Translations under genes and position numbers: made by a program
Shown here: piece after piece, positions 1-10,760 of the stretch
Layout of the letters: the number at the start of each line of letters is the position of its first letter
Position numbering within the stretch: the stretch's first letter is position 1
Assembly: GCF_016801865.2 (NCBI RefSeq)
Contig: NC_068939.1
Location: 119,731,010 to 119,795,009, forward strand
DNA: 64,000 bases
From: Culex pipiens pallens
Lineage: Eukaryota > Arthropoda > Insecta > Diptera > Culicidae
Direction: 5' to 3'
The notes under the pieces: model-generated
The model's database searches: none
Told to the model about the DNA's origin: nothing
The model's input: only the letters and a program-made list of their open reading frames with translations

Positions 1-132
1 TTTCCATCAACTGTCAGTCGAACAATCTGCAGGGGTTGCTTCGATCAATGGTCGATGACTGGCAGACTATAATGACAGGCGCAAAATTTTGCGTTTGCGT
101 TCAGGCCTGACGGACAATCTTGTTCTTACCTT

Positions 133-253
133 AAATGTCGGTTCCGGCCTGCTTGTTAATTTAGGTCATTAGGACATTCCAGTTGTAGAAATGGTCTCCC
201 AGGAGTTGGTACAGACAAAAAGTAACAAAACAAGCTTGCTTTGGTGGAGTCGC
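133..253 (+). repeat. SINE-like dispersed repeat, 5' fragment
   Basis: The segment opens with a GTCGGTTCCGG motif and matches, with substitutions, the repeat at 20387-20576 (shared blocks include the GTCGGTTCCGGCC start, a CATTCCAG stretch and a GGTGGA.TCGC block). A related GTCGGTCCCGG motif lies in the tRNA-derived SINE at 7562-7783, so this is probably the body of the same SINE superfamily. The fragment is interrupted at its right end by the MITE at 254-437. Confidence 0.5.
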
Positions 254-437
254 TACACGGAGAAAAAAGAGTTCCCAAAATCGTGAACAAGCTTTCATGA
301 AAATGGGAATCACGAACGAAGTTTTCAAATTCCATGGTACGATTTTTAAAACGTTCAATGGGATTTGAACACTGCTCGTGGTTCCCATTTTTATGAACGC
401 TTGTTCACGATTTTGGGAACTATTTTTTCTCCGTGTA
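254..437. mobile_element. 184-bp palindromic MITE
   Basis: Terminal inverted repeats of roughly 60 bp start TACACGGAGAAAAAA on the left and end TTTTTTCTCCGTGTA on the right, followed inward by matching AGTTCCCAAAATCGTGAAC blocks. Nothing in it is coding. It sits in a SINE-like repeat. The superfamily cannot be told because the target duplication is unclear. Confidence 0.75.
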
Positions 438-710
438 GGCGAGACATCTTTGTTTGCAGTTATATCAAGGTATTTCCACTACATTTTCACTACTTTTTAA
501 GCTACCCAGTGTACGAAATTTTTTAGTATGAACTCCAAATGCGTAACCAGGGGCACTATTAAGCAGTACTAATTTTAGGCATTCATGGATTATTCTAACG
601 TCGATAATTTCCATGGCCTCGTTCGTTCTGGAAACTGCTGTTGTATACCTTTAGGATTTTCTGAATTCATATTAAGCAAAAAAAAAACTCCCCATTCTCA
701 TCAAAACTAC

Positions 711-716
711 TTTATT
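711..716 (-). terminator. poly(A) signal AATAAA
   Basis: AATAAA on the minus strand lies three bases past the TAG stop of the secreted-protein gene (719-721), so the 3' UTR must be very short. This supports the choice of terminal exon. Confidence 0.7.
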
Positions 717-718
717 CA

Positions 719-1386
719 CTATCTACAACGCCCCTGACCAGAACAACTCTTCTTCCCGACCAGCTCCTTCTGGTACGTGTTCAACATCCGCTGCATCCCC
801 TCCACAAACTGCAAATCACTCTGTTTTGGCGCGGACACTTTCGGCGCCGCACTACCGACCAGTTCCGAAGCCGGACCGGAAGCCGCTGGCGGCGCCTGAT
901 CCGGATACATGTAATCGATGACGCGCGCTATAGTCTTCGAGATGGTCCTCGCCGGATCAACCGGTTGCTGCCCTTGGGCACTGCTTCCGACCATTTCCGA
1001 TGGGGCCGCCGGAACCGAGATGAACTTGTTGACCGCGTTCAGGAAGGAGTTGGCAATTTCCCGCGGGTAGACGCTGGATGCGACCGCTGGTTTAGCGGCG
1101 GCACTTGCCGCCGGGGCAGGGGCACCAACTATGGGACTGGCGGGAGCGGCCTGTTTGATTTCGGCAGCCAGGCTGGAGGCGGACGATGCCGTGGGGTCCG
1201 AGTTACGACCTCGGGGCCGAGGTCGCTGGCGGGGAGCCGGCCCTCCATTGCGGTTGCGGCGTTGTCCTCGTTGACCGGTGCGGCGAACCGGAGTGCACTT
1301 GTCACAGGTGCAGGGTTCTGATGGGGCTGGGGCAACCACGGGACCAGCCGGAACAGGGTCGGAGGGAGCGGTTGACGTGCCGGCAC
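719..1386 (-). CDS. Terminal exon of the secreted-protein gene
   Basis: The acceptor is CCCCCTACTAG, entering in phase 1 to match the preceding exon's final G. It encodes about 222 residues: a Pro/Ala/Thr-rich start, CTCDKCTP (a second copy of the CDKCTP motif from exon 5), an Arg/Gln-rich patch, an Ala/Pro-rich linker, two probable amphipathic helices (around EIANSFLNAVNKF and FVEGMQRMLNTY) and a basic C-terminus with two cysteines. The stop TAG is at 719-721. Overlapping plus-strand and other-frame ORFs here are shadows of this GC-rich exon. Confidence 0.8.
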
Positions 1387-4300
1387 CTAGTAGGGGGTGA
1401 TGTGTTCGAAAAGGGTAAAGAGAATCAGTCAGTAAGTGAGCGAGTTAGTGAATAAGTTAGTGAACGGGTAGTGAGTTATTGAGTGAGTTTTTCGTTAAGT
1501 AACATGGAAAGTATGTAGGGGAAATATACCCATTTTAAGCCTAATAAGTGGTCGTGTTTGAATGATGCTGGATAATCTGGAGTGTTCCTTGAAATTTACT
1601 AAAAACCAAGTACACCAACGAGTAGAGCAACTTTTTGTGAACATTTCTATTTATTTTCACTTATAATAAAATTTCTGCTGTTCCTATTTCAAGCATTTAA
1701 AAAAAATATTTCCAAAATGCATTCTAATCAGTCGAGTGCATTGGGCCACGCCCATTTTCCTATTATCAGCTTAGTTCTTTTTTTCTTCCAGCGCTCTTTT
1801 GGGTCTGCTTAGTGCTGCCAAAATTGGTGAAATTTTAAGCGAATTCTCACGAAAAGTAGCATTTATAGAGAAAGTTTCCTGGCATCACTGGCTCACTCCA
1901 ACAGGCGCTGCTGGTGGTGTTGTTTGCCCCCTTTGTTCATTTTTTTGCCTTCGCTTCTCGCTCGGTTTTCTTCAGCCTTCGATTAGAATGGGTAGTCAAA
2001 ATTCAAACGTCAAAAGACTTGACGTGTTTGTTTTTTTAATGGCACTTGCTAATTATTTACATGTTTTGGGATATTTTTCAAGTGAGTGACTAACTAATGT
2101 GCAAAAGAACATGTTGCCGGTAGTTGGAAGCAATTTTATATCTTAAGTGCTTTGAAATCGTTAGCACAAGTGAAAAGATATTGATGGCTACTTTCGTTAA
2201 GCAGTTAACCTCTGATCTTGCGTGTGGATGTGTGTGCCACCAAATTATGAGAAATGGTCTCGCAAAATAGAAATTATGATCAAAAGTGCATTAAATTTGA
2301 TCTTTTTGGCCAGTAAGTGGCATACATTTGCGTGCTTGCTCGAGGCGGTGCTGTTGCTGGTAAGTTTATAGCCTTAATTGTATTTTTGGATTTTTAATAG
2401 AGCATCAAACTCTCCATATGACGAAGATAGGTGTTTGATTAGAAAGCGTATATTTCCCCTACATAGGAGTGAAAATCAGTTATTAAAAAAACAGAGTGAC
2501 TCAGGATGACTTCGTGCGTGACGTGAGTAATACGTGAGAGAATGAGAGTGAAAGTGGGTATAACTAAAAGAAAAAAGGAATAGGTGTACATGTAAGAGTA
2601 ACATGGGTAGTATGTAAGTGAATAAAATTTAGAAAAAGGATTTTTAATATTTGTTAGATTTTTGTGTAAGAATTTGGCTTATGTTGTTTTGATCCATGTT
2701 TTTTTTTAATATGGAAGCATAATAATTTAATCTCTATGTATAAAAGAAAAGTATAAGGGAGAAATTTCTTTAAACTTAATAAAAAGGTCAAAACCGTTTA
2801 AATTTCAATATAAGATTTATTAATGAAATCATTGGAAAACAGTAATTTTATTTAAATATTATTAAACATCAGCTCATTTTGTCTTTGGCTTTTTTGTAAC
2901 AATAAAACCAACTTTAACAAAGGTAAATATGAAATAGACATAATTTACTACAATTTAGATGACAATGAGGTTATATCTTTATATCGAATTTACACAAAAC
3001 AAACTTATAAAGAGCAAAAATCAAACAAAAATCATTGAAAAAAATATCCAACAATCATTTGCTCTTCTCTCATTGGAGCCACCTAGTTGCAAATGAGCGC
3101 ACTATTCACACAACTGTCAAACGCGTGTTTGTAAGCTGTGGTGAATTCAAATTAGAAGTGGTGAGTTTCTATTCAAATCAACCGTTAAATTGCTGACTGA
3201 TGTGTGTTTGAACAGATTTACCTCTTTTTCTCAGTGAGGGTACTTAACATAACACTAACCTATCATCGGATCCCGGTAGGCAAGCCTCGAGTTCAGATTC
3301 TGCATGGACGACTCAAAGTTCTTCCGGATGGCCGCAATCACCGGAAACGGCGCCGGCGTCGTGGTGGTCGGTGCCGCCCGGGGCCTTATCCCCTGGAAGG
3401 CTTTGCCCACGTTTTCGAAGAATCCGGCCCGCGAGTTGCGCAGATCGGCGAGGTACTTTTGGCGCGCTTGGCGTCGCTCCTCGGGACTACTGCCGGCGGA
3501 ACCGATCGGGGGGAAGATTTGACTTGGGTTAGTGAATAGCTGCCGCTTGACCGGGGCTTTCAGGGAGCTTTTCGGGAGAAAGAGAAGAAAAAGAACAGTT
3601 GTTAGTTTTTTTTTGGTTTTGACATAACGGGTTGTTTTATTTACAAACAGTTCTAACGATAACAATAAATAGGCTTAAGAGCTAGGTGTGTGCGTGCGGG
3701 TGATTGATGGGGATGGTGTTCGAGGGATTCGGATGACTGGGCTCTAGGATTGACTCGATTGAGCAGTGATGAGGTTACGCCACGGTTTGAACAGGTCCAA
3801 CTTGAACAGATTGCGCACTGAAAAAGAGTTTTTAAAAGGGTTAGGTACAGGTTATGTGTTTAGGTCATTAGAGGTCATACGAGGACTTGCGGCAAATGAA
3901 GCCGCTGCTGATGGCGTTGAAGTGCGTAGTGACCTCTCGCGAGGTTCGCAGTAAACGGCGTTCTTAGAGCGGGTTCCCACGTGGTCAGCTCGACTCGGCC
4001 TGGGGACATAGTTATTCTTTGACCTTACGATCTCATTGCTGGGAGTGCACTTGTCACATGCTTCCTTCACCTTGTTTGCGATGTACTCCTGAACCTTGGG
4101 CGACAGAACCGCTTCCTGGTTGGAGCTGGCTGCTTGCAGCGTAGGGTTCTTGAACTGTCCGTTGACGTCGAACCGGCCCACGTTTACCACCTCACTAGAC
4201 TCCGTCCGTTGTCTTCCCTGGCGACCCGCTGGTCGCACTGGTCTCCGATGCCTGCGCTCCTCGCCCTCGATCGGCCTCACCGTTGTGGTCGTACTGGTCG

Positions 4301-7008
4301 TCGTCGTAGTTGGCGCTTCCGCTGGGTCAGGTGTCTTCCAGTTCCGGAGCTGACGCCGGATAAAGTGCTGCGCTCGCTTCAACCTCCAGCGCGCATCTTG
4401 TTGGGAGATCCCATCGTCCGACTCATCAACGCTCCTCCGCGGATGATTCCGCTTGTTTTCGTTGGTTTTGATCGCGAAGATCTCCTCCCACCTACCCTGC
4501 TTAACGAGCGACTCCGTCACCGCATCTTCCCGCGCAGGTTTCTTCACCTTCAGCGGTTTGATCTTCCCGAGCCGGAAAGGTCTTCGGGGTGTCTGTCGCA
4601 GACGTTTCGTTGGTTCAGCTTTGCGCGATGCGAGCGCATCGCTTTCTAAGGTGTTCATACCCAACGCTTCGTATTCGTCATCCTGGATGCTTTTCTTAGG
4701 ACGGAGTCGGTAGCGGGTCCTTCTGCGGGTTGCGTCTTCCGCGTTGGGCTTTAACGGGAAGCGCTTGGTCGCTTCGGTGGTTCGTAAGGTGGTCGTCGTC
4801 GTAGTGGTTGGTTCCGGGGTTGTGGTTGTTGTCGTCGTGGTCGGAGCATCCGTGCTCGTCGTAGGTTGGCGGGCTTTAACGAATCGGGACACCAGCTTTT
4901 CTCCGCGCCGGTTGTTCCGACGTGGGGTGGTTCGGTACGGTGGGGCTTGAGGTAAATTTTGGGGAGGAACTCTATGGTCCCGATGGAAGGGATCGAACGG
5001 GTTGACGTTGGTTAGGGCAGGTGGAGCGAACAATCGGTTTAGGAACTGCTCTCCCCGGTTGGAGTAGGGTCGAGGACGCGAGCGTTGACGGTTCTGCTCG
5101 TCGGCGTCATGACCCATCTCTATTACCGAAAAGGGACGCACGTTCGAGTCTCTTGTGTCGCGTAGGCGGTTTACCGGAGCACCTTCTTCGACGGACTCCC
5201 GGGAACTCAGCACGACGATCGGTTCGAGGGTAGCCTCTTCCGAGGTTGCTTTGTCCCGAATGTTCTGCAGCCTCCACTGAATCAACTTCCGCTGGAAGAT
5301 CTTGTTGCTTCGAGTCGGTTTGGTCTTCCGACGGCGAGGTTCCCGCAGGGGTTCCTTCAGCGAATCCGTGGTAACCTCCGTCGTGCTGACCTCCGGGGTC
5401 GTCGCTTCCACGGTAGTCGCCTCAAGTGCAAACACCCGCTCCACGTTGACGACCTTCGGCTGCTCCTCCAACCCAACGCCCTTGCGCTTCTCGATGCGAT
5501 GCGGGAACTGACTCCAAGCGTTCGCCGTGTCAACGTAACGCTTAGGGTGGTTCCGCATGCTAGCGCCGTCAACGGTTACCGTTGGCGGGCAGGAAAAGTG
5601 GAAGAAGTTGTAGTTAGCGACGGTTCCTCCCGGACAGGAAGGGTGCTGTTCGTGGTGGTGGGACTGAAGCTGGTACGGGGCGAGCATTTCGGACCCGTTG
5701 GCGTCTAGGAACTTGACCTGGGCGAGTTGTCGGGGCGGGTCGGGGTTTGGGACAATGCTGGAAGAGTTTTGGGGTTATGAGGGATTGTGGTTCGGGTCGG
5801 AACCAGCAGGTGTGACTGTGGAAGATCGTTAGAACTATTGCGGATTTCGGTAGGGAACTTACGAGTTGCGCACCAGGCGAGGTCGGTTGATTTGGGTGAT
5901 TTGCTGAACCGGGAGTAGCTGGACAGCTCCTGAGAGGGGCGTTGCCTGCGCTAGCTGTGGTAACCCAAGAGGAAGTTCCTGTAATGGTAACTGATACAAG
6001 CTACAGGTAGTTGATACATTTTAAGGATTTGATAGGAATTACCTGAGTGCCTGAAAGGTATGGCAATTGTCGCTTGTAGCGTCTGTAACTTCCCTGGTCT
6101 CGCCCTGGTCGAGGTCTATTCCCTGCTAGCTGTTGAACTGGAAGTTGCCTTAGAGTACCGGCTAGAGGTACTGCGTGTGTCAACGTAGTTATCCCACCCA
6201 AAGGTAATTGCTGTAACGGGAGCTGAAAATAACTTCAGTTAGTATCTTATGACTACAAGTTTCAAAGTTTTAGACCAACCCCTGCACCGGAAAGATACTG
6301 CAGCTGTCGTTTGTACCGTCCGTAACTTCCATGCTTGTGATGTTTGTGTTGCTTGTGACCCCCGTAACTTCCATGACCGTAGCTATCATGCCCATGATGC
6401 CCACCGTGATGTTCATCGTTGTAAGCTTTCATCTTCCGACAAAACTTGCGCTTCTTCTTCTTGTGCTTGCCGAAAACGTCATCACAGTCCAGCTTCCGGT
6501 GCTTCCTACCAACCATTTCTTCCGCTCCAGATGCAACGAACTCCTCGCCCTCTCCAGCCCACTCCCCAATGGTTCCGTCCTCGTTGTAGAACCCGATCAG
6601 CGCCGACGGTTCGAATCCCAAGTCTTGCAGTTCTTCCACGTGGTCCCCGGAGTGGACCACCTGAAGAGCTTCGTCATACCCCTCTTCTCCAGCCGACCTG
6701 GACATGCTCACTTTTTCGCCGTCATCTTCGTGGGCATTCGGGTTGGCGGCCAAAACCCAACCTAGGTGAGGTCTTCGGTGGGCACCTCGTCCTCCCAGCA
6801 AACCTCTGTGAGGAGCAAACGGAGAATATGGATACCGCGGGGGAAATCCAAATCCTCGTGGGTGGAACTGTGCCTGAACTCGTTGTTCACAGTAACTGAA
6901 CACCACGATCACTACACTAACCAACAGCACCCACTGTTGCAACTGTAACGAAAAGAACAAGTCACTAAGATCCTCCTCAGCCAAAGTCACCACTCCACGC
7001 TATACCAT
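719..7008 (-). CDS. Large secreted basic Thr/Pro-rich protein, 8 exons (unrecognised)
   Basis: I assembled this gene from splice signals: exons 7008-7006 (only ATG is coding), 6942-6280, 6222-6043, 5990-5863, 5757-4029, 3933-3881, 3567-3260 and 1386-719. The total is 3732 nt, divisible by three, giving about 1243 residues and a stop. Every junction is GT-AG and phases agree. The ATG is followed by a hydrophobic signal peptide (LQQWVLLVSVVIVVFSYC), so the product is probably secreted. In order it has an acidic to His/Gly/Lys-rich region, repeated LPLQ.LPLG and YKRQL.YLSG modules, a long Arg/Lys-rich region broken by Thr tracts (mucin-like, probably O-glycosylated), two CDKCTP motifs and an Ala/Pro-rich tail. 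I see no enzyme domain. Function unknown; an extracellular-matrix, eggshell or cuticle role is only speculation. The least certain points are the exon 2 donor (GTTGGT) and the 95-nt intron at 3934-4028. Confidence 0.75.
1512..2465. mobile_element. 954-bp terminal-inverted-repeat element inside the last intron
   Basis: A perfect 17-bp inverted repeat (TATGTAGGGGAAATATA at 1512-1528, its complement at 2449-2465) bounds AT-rich non-coding DNA in the 1.9-kb intron between the last two exons of the secreted-protein gene. The short internal ORF near 1799-2089 has no recognisable similarity. Probably a non-autonomous DNA transposon. Confidence 0.55.
3260..3567 (-). CDS. Exon 7 of the secreted-protein gene
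   Basis: The acceptor follows a long pyrimidine tract (TTTTTCTTCTCTTTCTCCC then GAAAAG). The exon enters in phase 2 and leaves in phase 1 at ATAG/GTTAGT. It encodes about 103 residues: a VKRQLF patch like the KRQL modules upstream, a charged helical stretch (PEERRQARQKYLADL), a Thr tract and another basic helix. It has no signal peptide or start of its own, so it must be spliced to upstream exons. Confidence 0.75.
3881..3933 (-). CDS. Exon 6 (53 nt) of the secreted-protein gene
   Basis: Read from an acceptor AG at 3935-3934 this gives VTTHFNAISSGFICRKSS, nearly every codon ending in C or G as in real coding sequence, and ends in phase 2 at donor TC/GTATGA (3880-3875), which matches the phase of the next exon. 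The frame differs from the long ORF immediately upstream, so either a 95-nt intron (4028-3934, donor GTAAGG) or a 2-nt indel lies between. The alternative without this exon is a donor at 3933 (GAGAG/GTCACT), which is also phase-compatible. Confidence 0.5.
4029..5757 (-). CDS. Exon 5, long mucin-like exon of the secreted-protein gene
   Basis: The acceptor is CTCTTCCAG at 5758. The exon enters one base short of a codon, completed by the previous exon's TC. It encodes about 576 residues rich in Arg, Lys, Pro and Thr. Several times a basic amphipathic segment (for example KLVSRFVKAR or FIRRQLRNW) is followed by a run of five to eight threonines and prolines, a repeat architecture typical of mucin-like linkers. 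The end carries CDKCTP, duplicated in the terminal exon. Opposite-strand ORFs of 60-170 codons here are composition artefacts. Confidence 0.8.
5863..5990 (-). CDS. Exon 4 of the secreted-protein gene
   Basis: It starts after a CAG acceptor at 5991-5993 and ends at AACTC/GTAAGT. The peptide begins LPLQELPLGLPQL and contains a VQLLPVQQ block. It is clearly homologous to exon 3 (LPLQQLPLGGITT and LRQLPVQQ), so exons 3 and 4 look like a tandem exon duplication. It enters in phase 0 and leaves in phase 2. Confidence 0.75.
6043..6222 (-). CDS. Exon 3 of the secreted-protein gene
   Basis: A phase 0-0 exon of exactly 180 nt (60 codons) between acceptor TTATTTTCAG and donor CAG/GTAATT. Its first half resembles exon 4. 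Its end (GSYRRYKRQLPYLSG) repeats the end of exon 2 (GSYGRYKRQLQYLSG). It therefore links both duplicated module types. Confidence 0.78.
6280..6942 (-). CDS. Exon 2, signal peptide and His-rich domain
   Basis: Acceptor TTCTTTTCGTTACAG at 6943-6957; the exon supplies everything after the initiator Met. Order: signal peptide, Phe/Pro/Gly-rich start, an acidic central region (GEWAGEGEEF), a Lys-rich stretch with three cysteines, a His/Gly/Tyr-rich stretch (possible metal binding) and the YKRQLQYLSG module. The donor is taken as GGG/GTTGGT, which keeps phase 0 into exon 3, but this is a weak donor. 221 codons. Confidence 0.75.
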
Positions 7009-7123
7009 CTTCCAAGTCACGGCTTCACCAAGTCACCATCCAAGATTGCGAGATTATTCCAAGAACTTTGCACTCTTTTAACACACTACACTCCAGCTGA
7101 TCCAACGACGATCGTTCACTAAT
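7006..7123 (-). other. First exon: 5' UTR and initiator ATG
   Basis: From the initiator A at 7123 to an ATG that abuts a splice donor (ATG/GTATAG at 7008-7000). The 63-nt intron 7005-6943 then joins ATG directly to the signal-peptide codons. Without this splice the signal-peptide frame has no ATG and meets a TAG. An earlier ATG in the UTR is stopped after four codons. Confidence 0.65.
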
Positions 7124-7154
7124 GAGTCAGGAATGCCCAAACGTACATTTTATA
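7119..7154 (-). promoter_or_regulatory. TATA box and initiator of the secreted-protein gene
   Basis: TATAAAAT reads from 7154 to 7147 on the minus strand, and a CTCATTAG initiator-like sequence lies at 7126-7119 with its A at 7123. The first T of the TATA box is 31 bases upstream of that A, the expected spacing for an insect TATA/Inr core promoter. Confidence 0.65.
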
Positions 7155-7561
7155 AGAAGTTGTACCCAGCGTGTAACCATGGTCAACGCTGATATTTGTA
7201 AACCCAACCTAACGGGAGCATCGTGTTCTAGCATCAACCAACTAACCAGCAGCCAGCAAATCCAGCAAAGCTGAGAAACCGTTGGTACCTTGACACTGAG
7301 ACAGTCCAAGAGCTGTTGAAAGAAAGTCACGTGCTAAACTGGCATGGTTCGGGTCGACCTGGGTGTTGCCGGTAGCGTATTTGTAAACTTCCTCGTGAAA
7401 ATGTTCCAACTAGAATGACTTGGCTAAAACTGGGCGGAATTCCTGCTGGGAGATGAATTTGCAAAACAGGTACTTGGCAATTGATTAGGCAATTCGAAAT
7501 CCAATTCTTGGATCAGTGGTGCGGTGGGATGTTGAAGTTGTTATAGAAATGTTTACACAAA

Positions 7562-7783
7562 AAAACGAAACTATTGGCACTACGCCCCCCGGGGCATGGC
7601 CTTCCCTCTAACGTGGGATTTCTGCTCCAGCGCCTCTGACGAGACAGGAGAAACCGGGACCGACGTTTTACTTCACCATCCGATAGAAGCTCAGTGGATA
7701 AGGCGGGAATCGAACCCGCGTCTCATAGCATCATCGGGATCGGCAGCCGAAGCCGCTACCCCTGCGCCACGAGACCCACATAC
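7562..7783 (-). mobile_element. tRNA-derived SINE with 14-bp target duplication
   Basis: On the minus strand the element starts with a tRNA-like head that has an A box (TGGCGCAGGGGTAGC) and a B box (GGTTCGATTCC), followed by a tRNA-unrelated body with ATCGGATGGTGAAGT and GTCGGTCCCGG. It is flanked by the direct repeat AATGTTTACACAAA at 7548-7561 and 7784-7797, which proves retroposition. The long body and flanks argue against a functional tRNA gene. Resembles culicine tRNA-derived SINEs; I do not name the family. Confidence 0.82.
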
Positions 7784-8361
7784 AATGTTTACACAAATTC
7801 ACCCCTAATAGATTTGGTTTGGCTAGATGCGTTTAGAGTTCAATAAGCTCAGCTCGTGGTTAGTTGAGAGGAGATGGCATTTTTTTGAAAATTTACATGC
7901 ATGTTAGTCCGTAAAGTTTTTATGTTTGTTTTTCAAAATTATAAACGCGTATCGAAACCGAGGTGACATTGGAAGGTTAAAGTTTTTTTGGCAACATAAA
8001 AAATACGAATTAAGTACAAACGGAATTTTTTTGAAAGTTTGTTAACTGCTATTATGAAAACATTATTAAATTCGATTATTTTATTATTCTCAATTTCTCA
8101 TGTTTTCCTCAATAAAATGAGTTCGATTCGGAAAACGGACTACACTGTTGGTTTATTCGGACAATTTTCTGCCCACCCGTGTGGATCAATTGGTCAGCAC
8201 ATTCACAGTGGTCCAGATTGCAAAATTAAGTGGAAAATGGATTTTCCGAAAAATTGTAAAGTTTTGCAGCTTTGGTGTTGTTACAAATGGAAAGGAGCAG
8301 CTTTTGGTTTGGATGGAAATTAGGATGGTTCACGATTAGGGTGAAAATCTAACTTTTCAGG

Positions 8362-8565
8362 AATGTTAAAATATGAAACATTCGTGAAATTTTCCAATCT
8401 TTTCGAAAACAATATTTAAAAAAAAATAAATCAAGACTAACATTTCAAAACGACCAAACAATTAATATTACGCCCTTTCGATATGTTAGTCTTGATTTAA
8501 CATTTTTGAGAATATTTTTTTCGAAAACATCGGAAAATTTCACGAATGTTTCATATTTTAACATT
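8362..8565. repeat. 204-bp palindromic repeat
   Basis: The left arm starts AATGTTAAAATATGAAACAT and the right arm ends with its complement. Both arms share TTCGTGAAATTTTCC and ATCAAGACTAACAT blocks and meet in a short loop near 8455. Probably a MITE. No coding capacity. Confidence 0.65.
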
Positions 8566-10065
8566 GTAAATCGGACCATTAGTTGCTGAGATATCGACAT
8601 TAGAAAATGGTGGGTTGTTTGGGTGAGACTTAGAAAACATCAATTTTCTTGATTTTAAACCTTTGCATGGCAATATCTCAGCAACTAAGGGTCGTATCAA
8701 CAAAGTCCGAAAAAGCAAAATATAGAGAATTTTCTCAGCTATTCAAAAATATTTTTTTTCAAAATTGGGCAAACATGGGCACTATTTTAAAAAAATCAAT
8801 AACTTCGACTATTTTGAAAAAAGTTACATAAAAATTGTTATAACTTGAAAACGGTGCACTTTATCAAAATTTCACTACAGTACTTTTTGATTGAAAATTC
8901 AATTTTACATCGAAAAATAAAATTAAAAATTTTTGCGACCAATATTTCGATTTTTTGAAAAAAAAAATTTATTGATTCAAAAAATCATAACTCGGTCAAG
9001 GATTTTTTGCCCGTCCTGGAAAGTTGAAAAGTTGGCATTTGATGTCCTCTAAAACATATCAAAAAATAAAAAAAAATTTAAAATAGTGTTTTATTGCAAA
9101 TCAAGTTTTAGTGACAAAAAGTGAAATTAAAAATCACAAAAAAAAAATTTTACCGTACATACAACATTGCCCAAGACAGCAAATCGATCAAAACATTCCT
9201 ACAAAAGATACATGTTTTTAAATTTTCACATATCATTTTTGTATGGATAGCTGCCAAATTTGTATGGAAAATTATATGGACAAACTAATGATGCAAAATG
9301 GCTTCTTTGGGCATACCAAAGGCACCAAAAAAGTTTCAGCCGGATTAAAAAATACAAAAATTAAAATTAAAGAAAAAAGACCGATTCCGTAGAGAACTGC
9401 TCTTTATACATCGTCAGAGTAATGCTACTATCAAAGAATTGCAAATTTCAATGATTTTTCTTTTGAACTTTTACGTTTTGTACCGATCTGTGTCCAAAAA
9501 TTCAAAATTTCTACGGAGCTAAAAAAGTCTTTACTTGATTTAAAACTCATAAATAAGTGTTATGCAATGTATGAGAAAAAAAAATCACAGGTGGTTTTAT
9601 AATTTATCACAGTGAACATTTTCATTTAAGAGGATATTTTTCAACAGCTTAAATTGTTAAAAGCAAAAAAAACACAATTGAACAATATTTTCAAAAAAAT
9701 ATATGGTCGAGCATCGTTTTTGTTTTAAAAAAAAGATGTTATTTCAGTAATTTTAAACAAAAAATATTTTCTTTGTTACGTTATTTTCTTTTGTATCTTC
9801 TCTTTCTCTTTCTTTTTCGAAACTAAAAAATTAAATTAATACAAAAATTTAAATAGCAAGCCATAATCTCAACATTTGAATGAAAAAAGTGTTTAAAATG
9901 CATTAAACACTAGTTCAACTATTATCATTAGTTTAAAAAAATGTAATATTCTAGGAAAACAAAAATTAAAACGAAAAAAAAACATGCACATCGAAAATTT
10001 TCAATAATTCAAAAGATTTTTGAATAAACCCAAGCATGTTGAAAATGATTCTAAACGCAGGAGAA
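8566..10065. other. AT-rich repeat-derived stretch without genes
   Basis: Homopolymer-rich DNA with no credible ORF. 9160-9400 resembles 21910-22310 (shared CCCAAGACA.CAAATCGA and AAACTAATGATGCAAAAT), so it is a dispersed repeat. Near 8650-8900 are phrases such as ATATCTCAGCAACTAAGGG and GGTGCACTTTATCAAAATT that look like worn interspersed repeats. Confidence 0.5.
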
Positions 10066-10298
10066 TACACACTTAGATTTTTATGCCGAACTTCGGCAAA
10101 ATTCTGCCGTAATCAGAACAACTTATCGCTCGTCAGAAATATATGCCGAATCTTGGCAAAATGGGAGTCATTTTACCGAATTCTCGGCGAAAAATGACAG
10201 TTAATATGCTGAAGTTCGGCATTTTTCTGCCGAAAAAATCAGTTGTTCTGTTTTCGGCAGAATTCTGCCGAGCTCGAAAATCAAAAAATGACTGTGTA
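10066..10298. mobile_element. MITE with TGCCGAA / TTCGGCA blocks
   Basis: An imperfect palindrome bounded by TACACACTTAGATTT on the left and AAAAATGACTGTGTA on the right, TA at both ends. Repeated TGCCGAACTTCGGCA-type blocks lie inside both arms. The ORFs over it on both strands are palindrome artefacts. Confidence 0.65.
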
Positions 10299-10760
10299 CA
10301 TTTTAAAATGATTTCAGCTGATTGCTCTTGAATTTCTATTGACATTTCAAAGATATCTAAAAAAAAAAAATTTTTTTTTGCTCCCTGATTTTTCGGGCAG
10401 GCTTTGAAGGGGGAGGAGACAAAAACCTTTTTTAAATTGTACCAGCCTTAACACAAATTAAAAAAAAAGTTATTTGTGCGGACTGACGATAGGATGAGAT
10501 TCCAGAATCTCACTTCATGCACACCACCAACAAAACAGAGCTTCTGCACGAAAACGAGTAAGACTAAGTAACTGTACCAATTTTGAGCCAAATCGGTTAA
10601 GGTTTAATGTTACCTATAGATTTTTGAAGTTGATCATAGTTAAAATTTACAGTGTTCTAAAATTTGGTTGATTTTAATTGCCCGAATTAAAATCAAAAAA
10701 TGTTTACAGTAAACGTGCACCAAGATTGTCGCACGTGCAGGTTGTCACGATCAAATTGCA

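Noticed and set aside
965..1455. Plus-strand ORFs over the last exon of the secreted-protein gene
   Set aside because: Antisense shadows of a GC-rich coding exon whose splice phases and poly(A) signal are on the minus strand.
7690..7778. Functional tRNA gene
   Set aside because: The tRNA-like part is the head of a SINE with a long body and a 14-bp target duplication.
8039..8323. Small secreted Cys-containing protein (94 codons)
   Set aside because: The N-terminus looks hydrophobic by AT composition, but the surroundings are repeats, no promoter or splice signals were seen and no family is recognisable.
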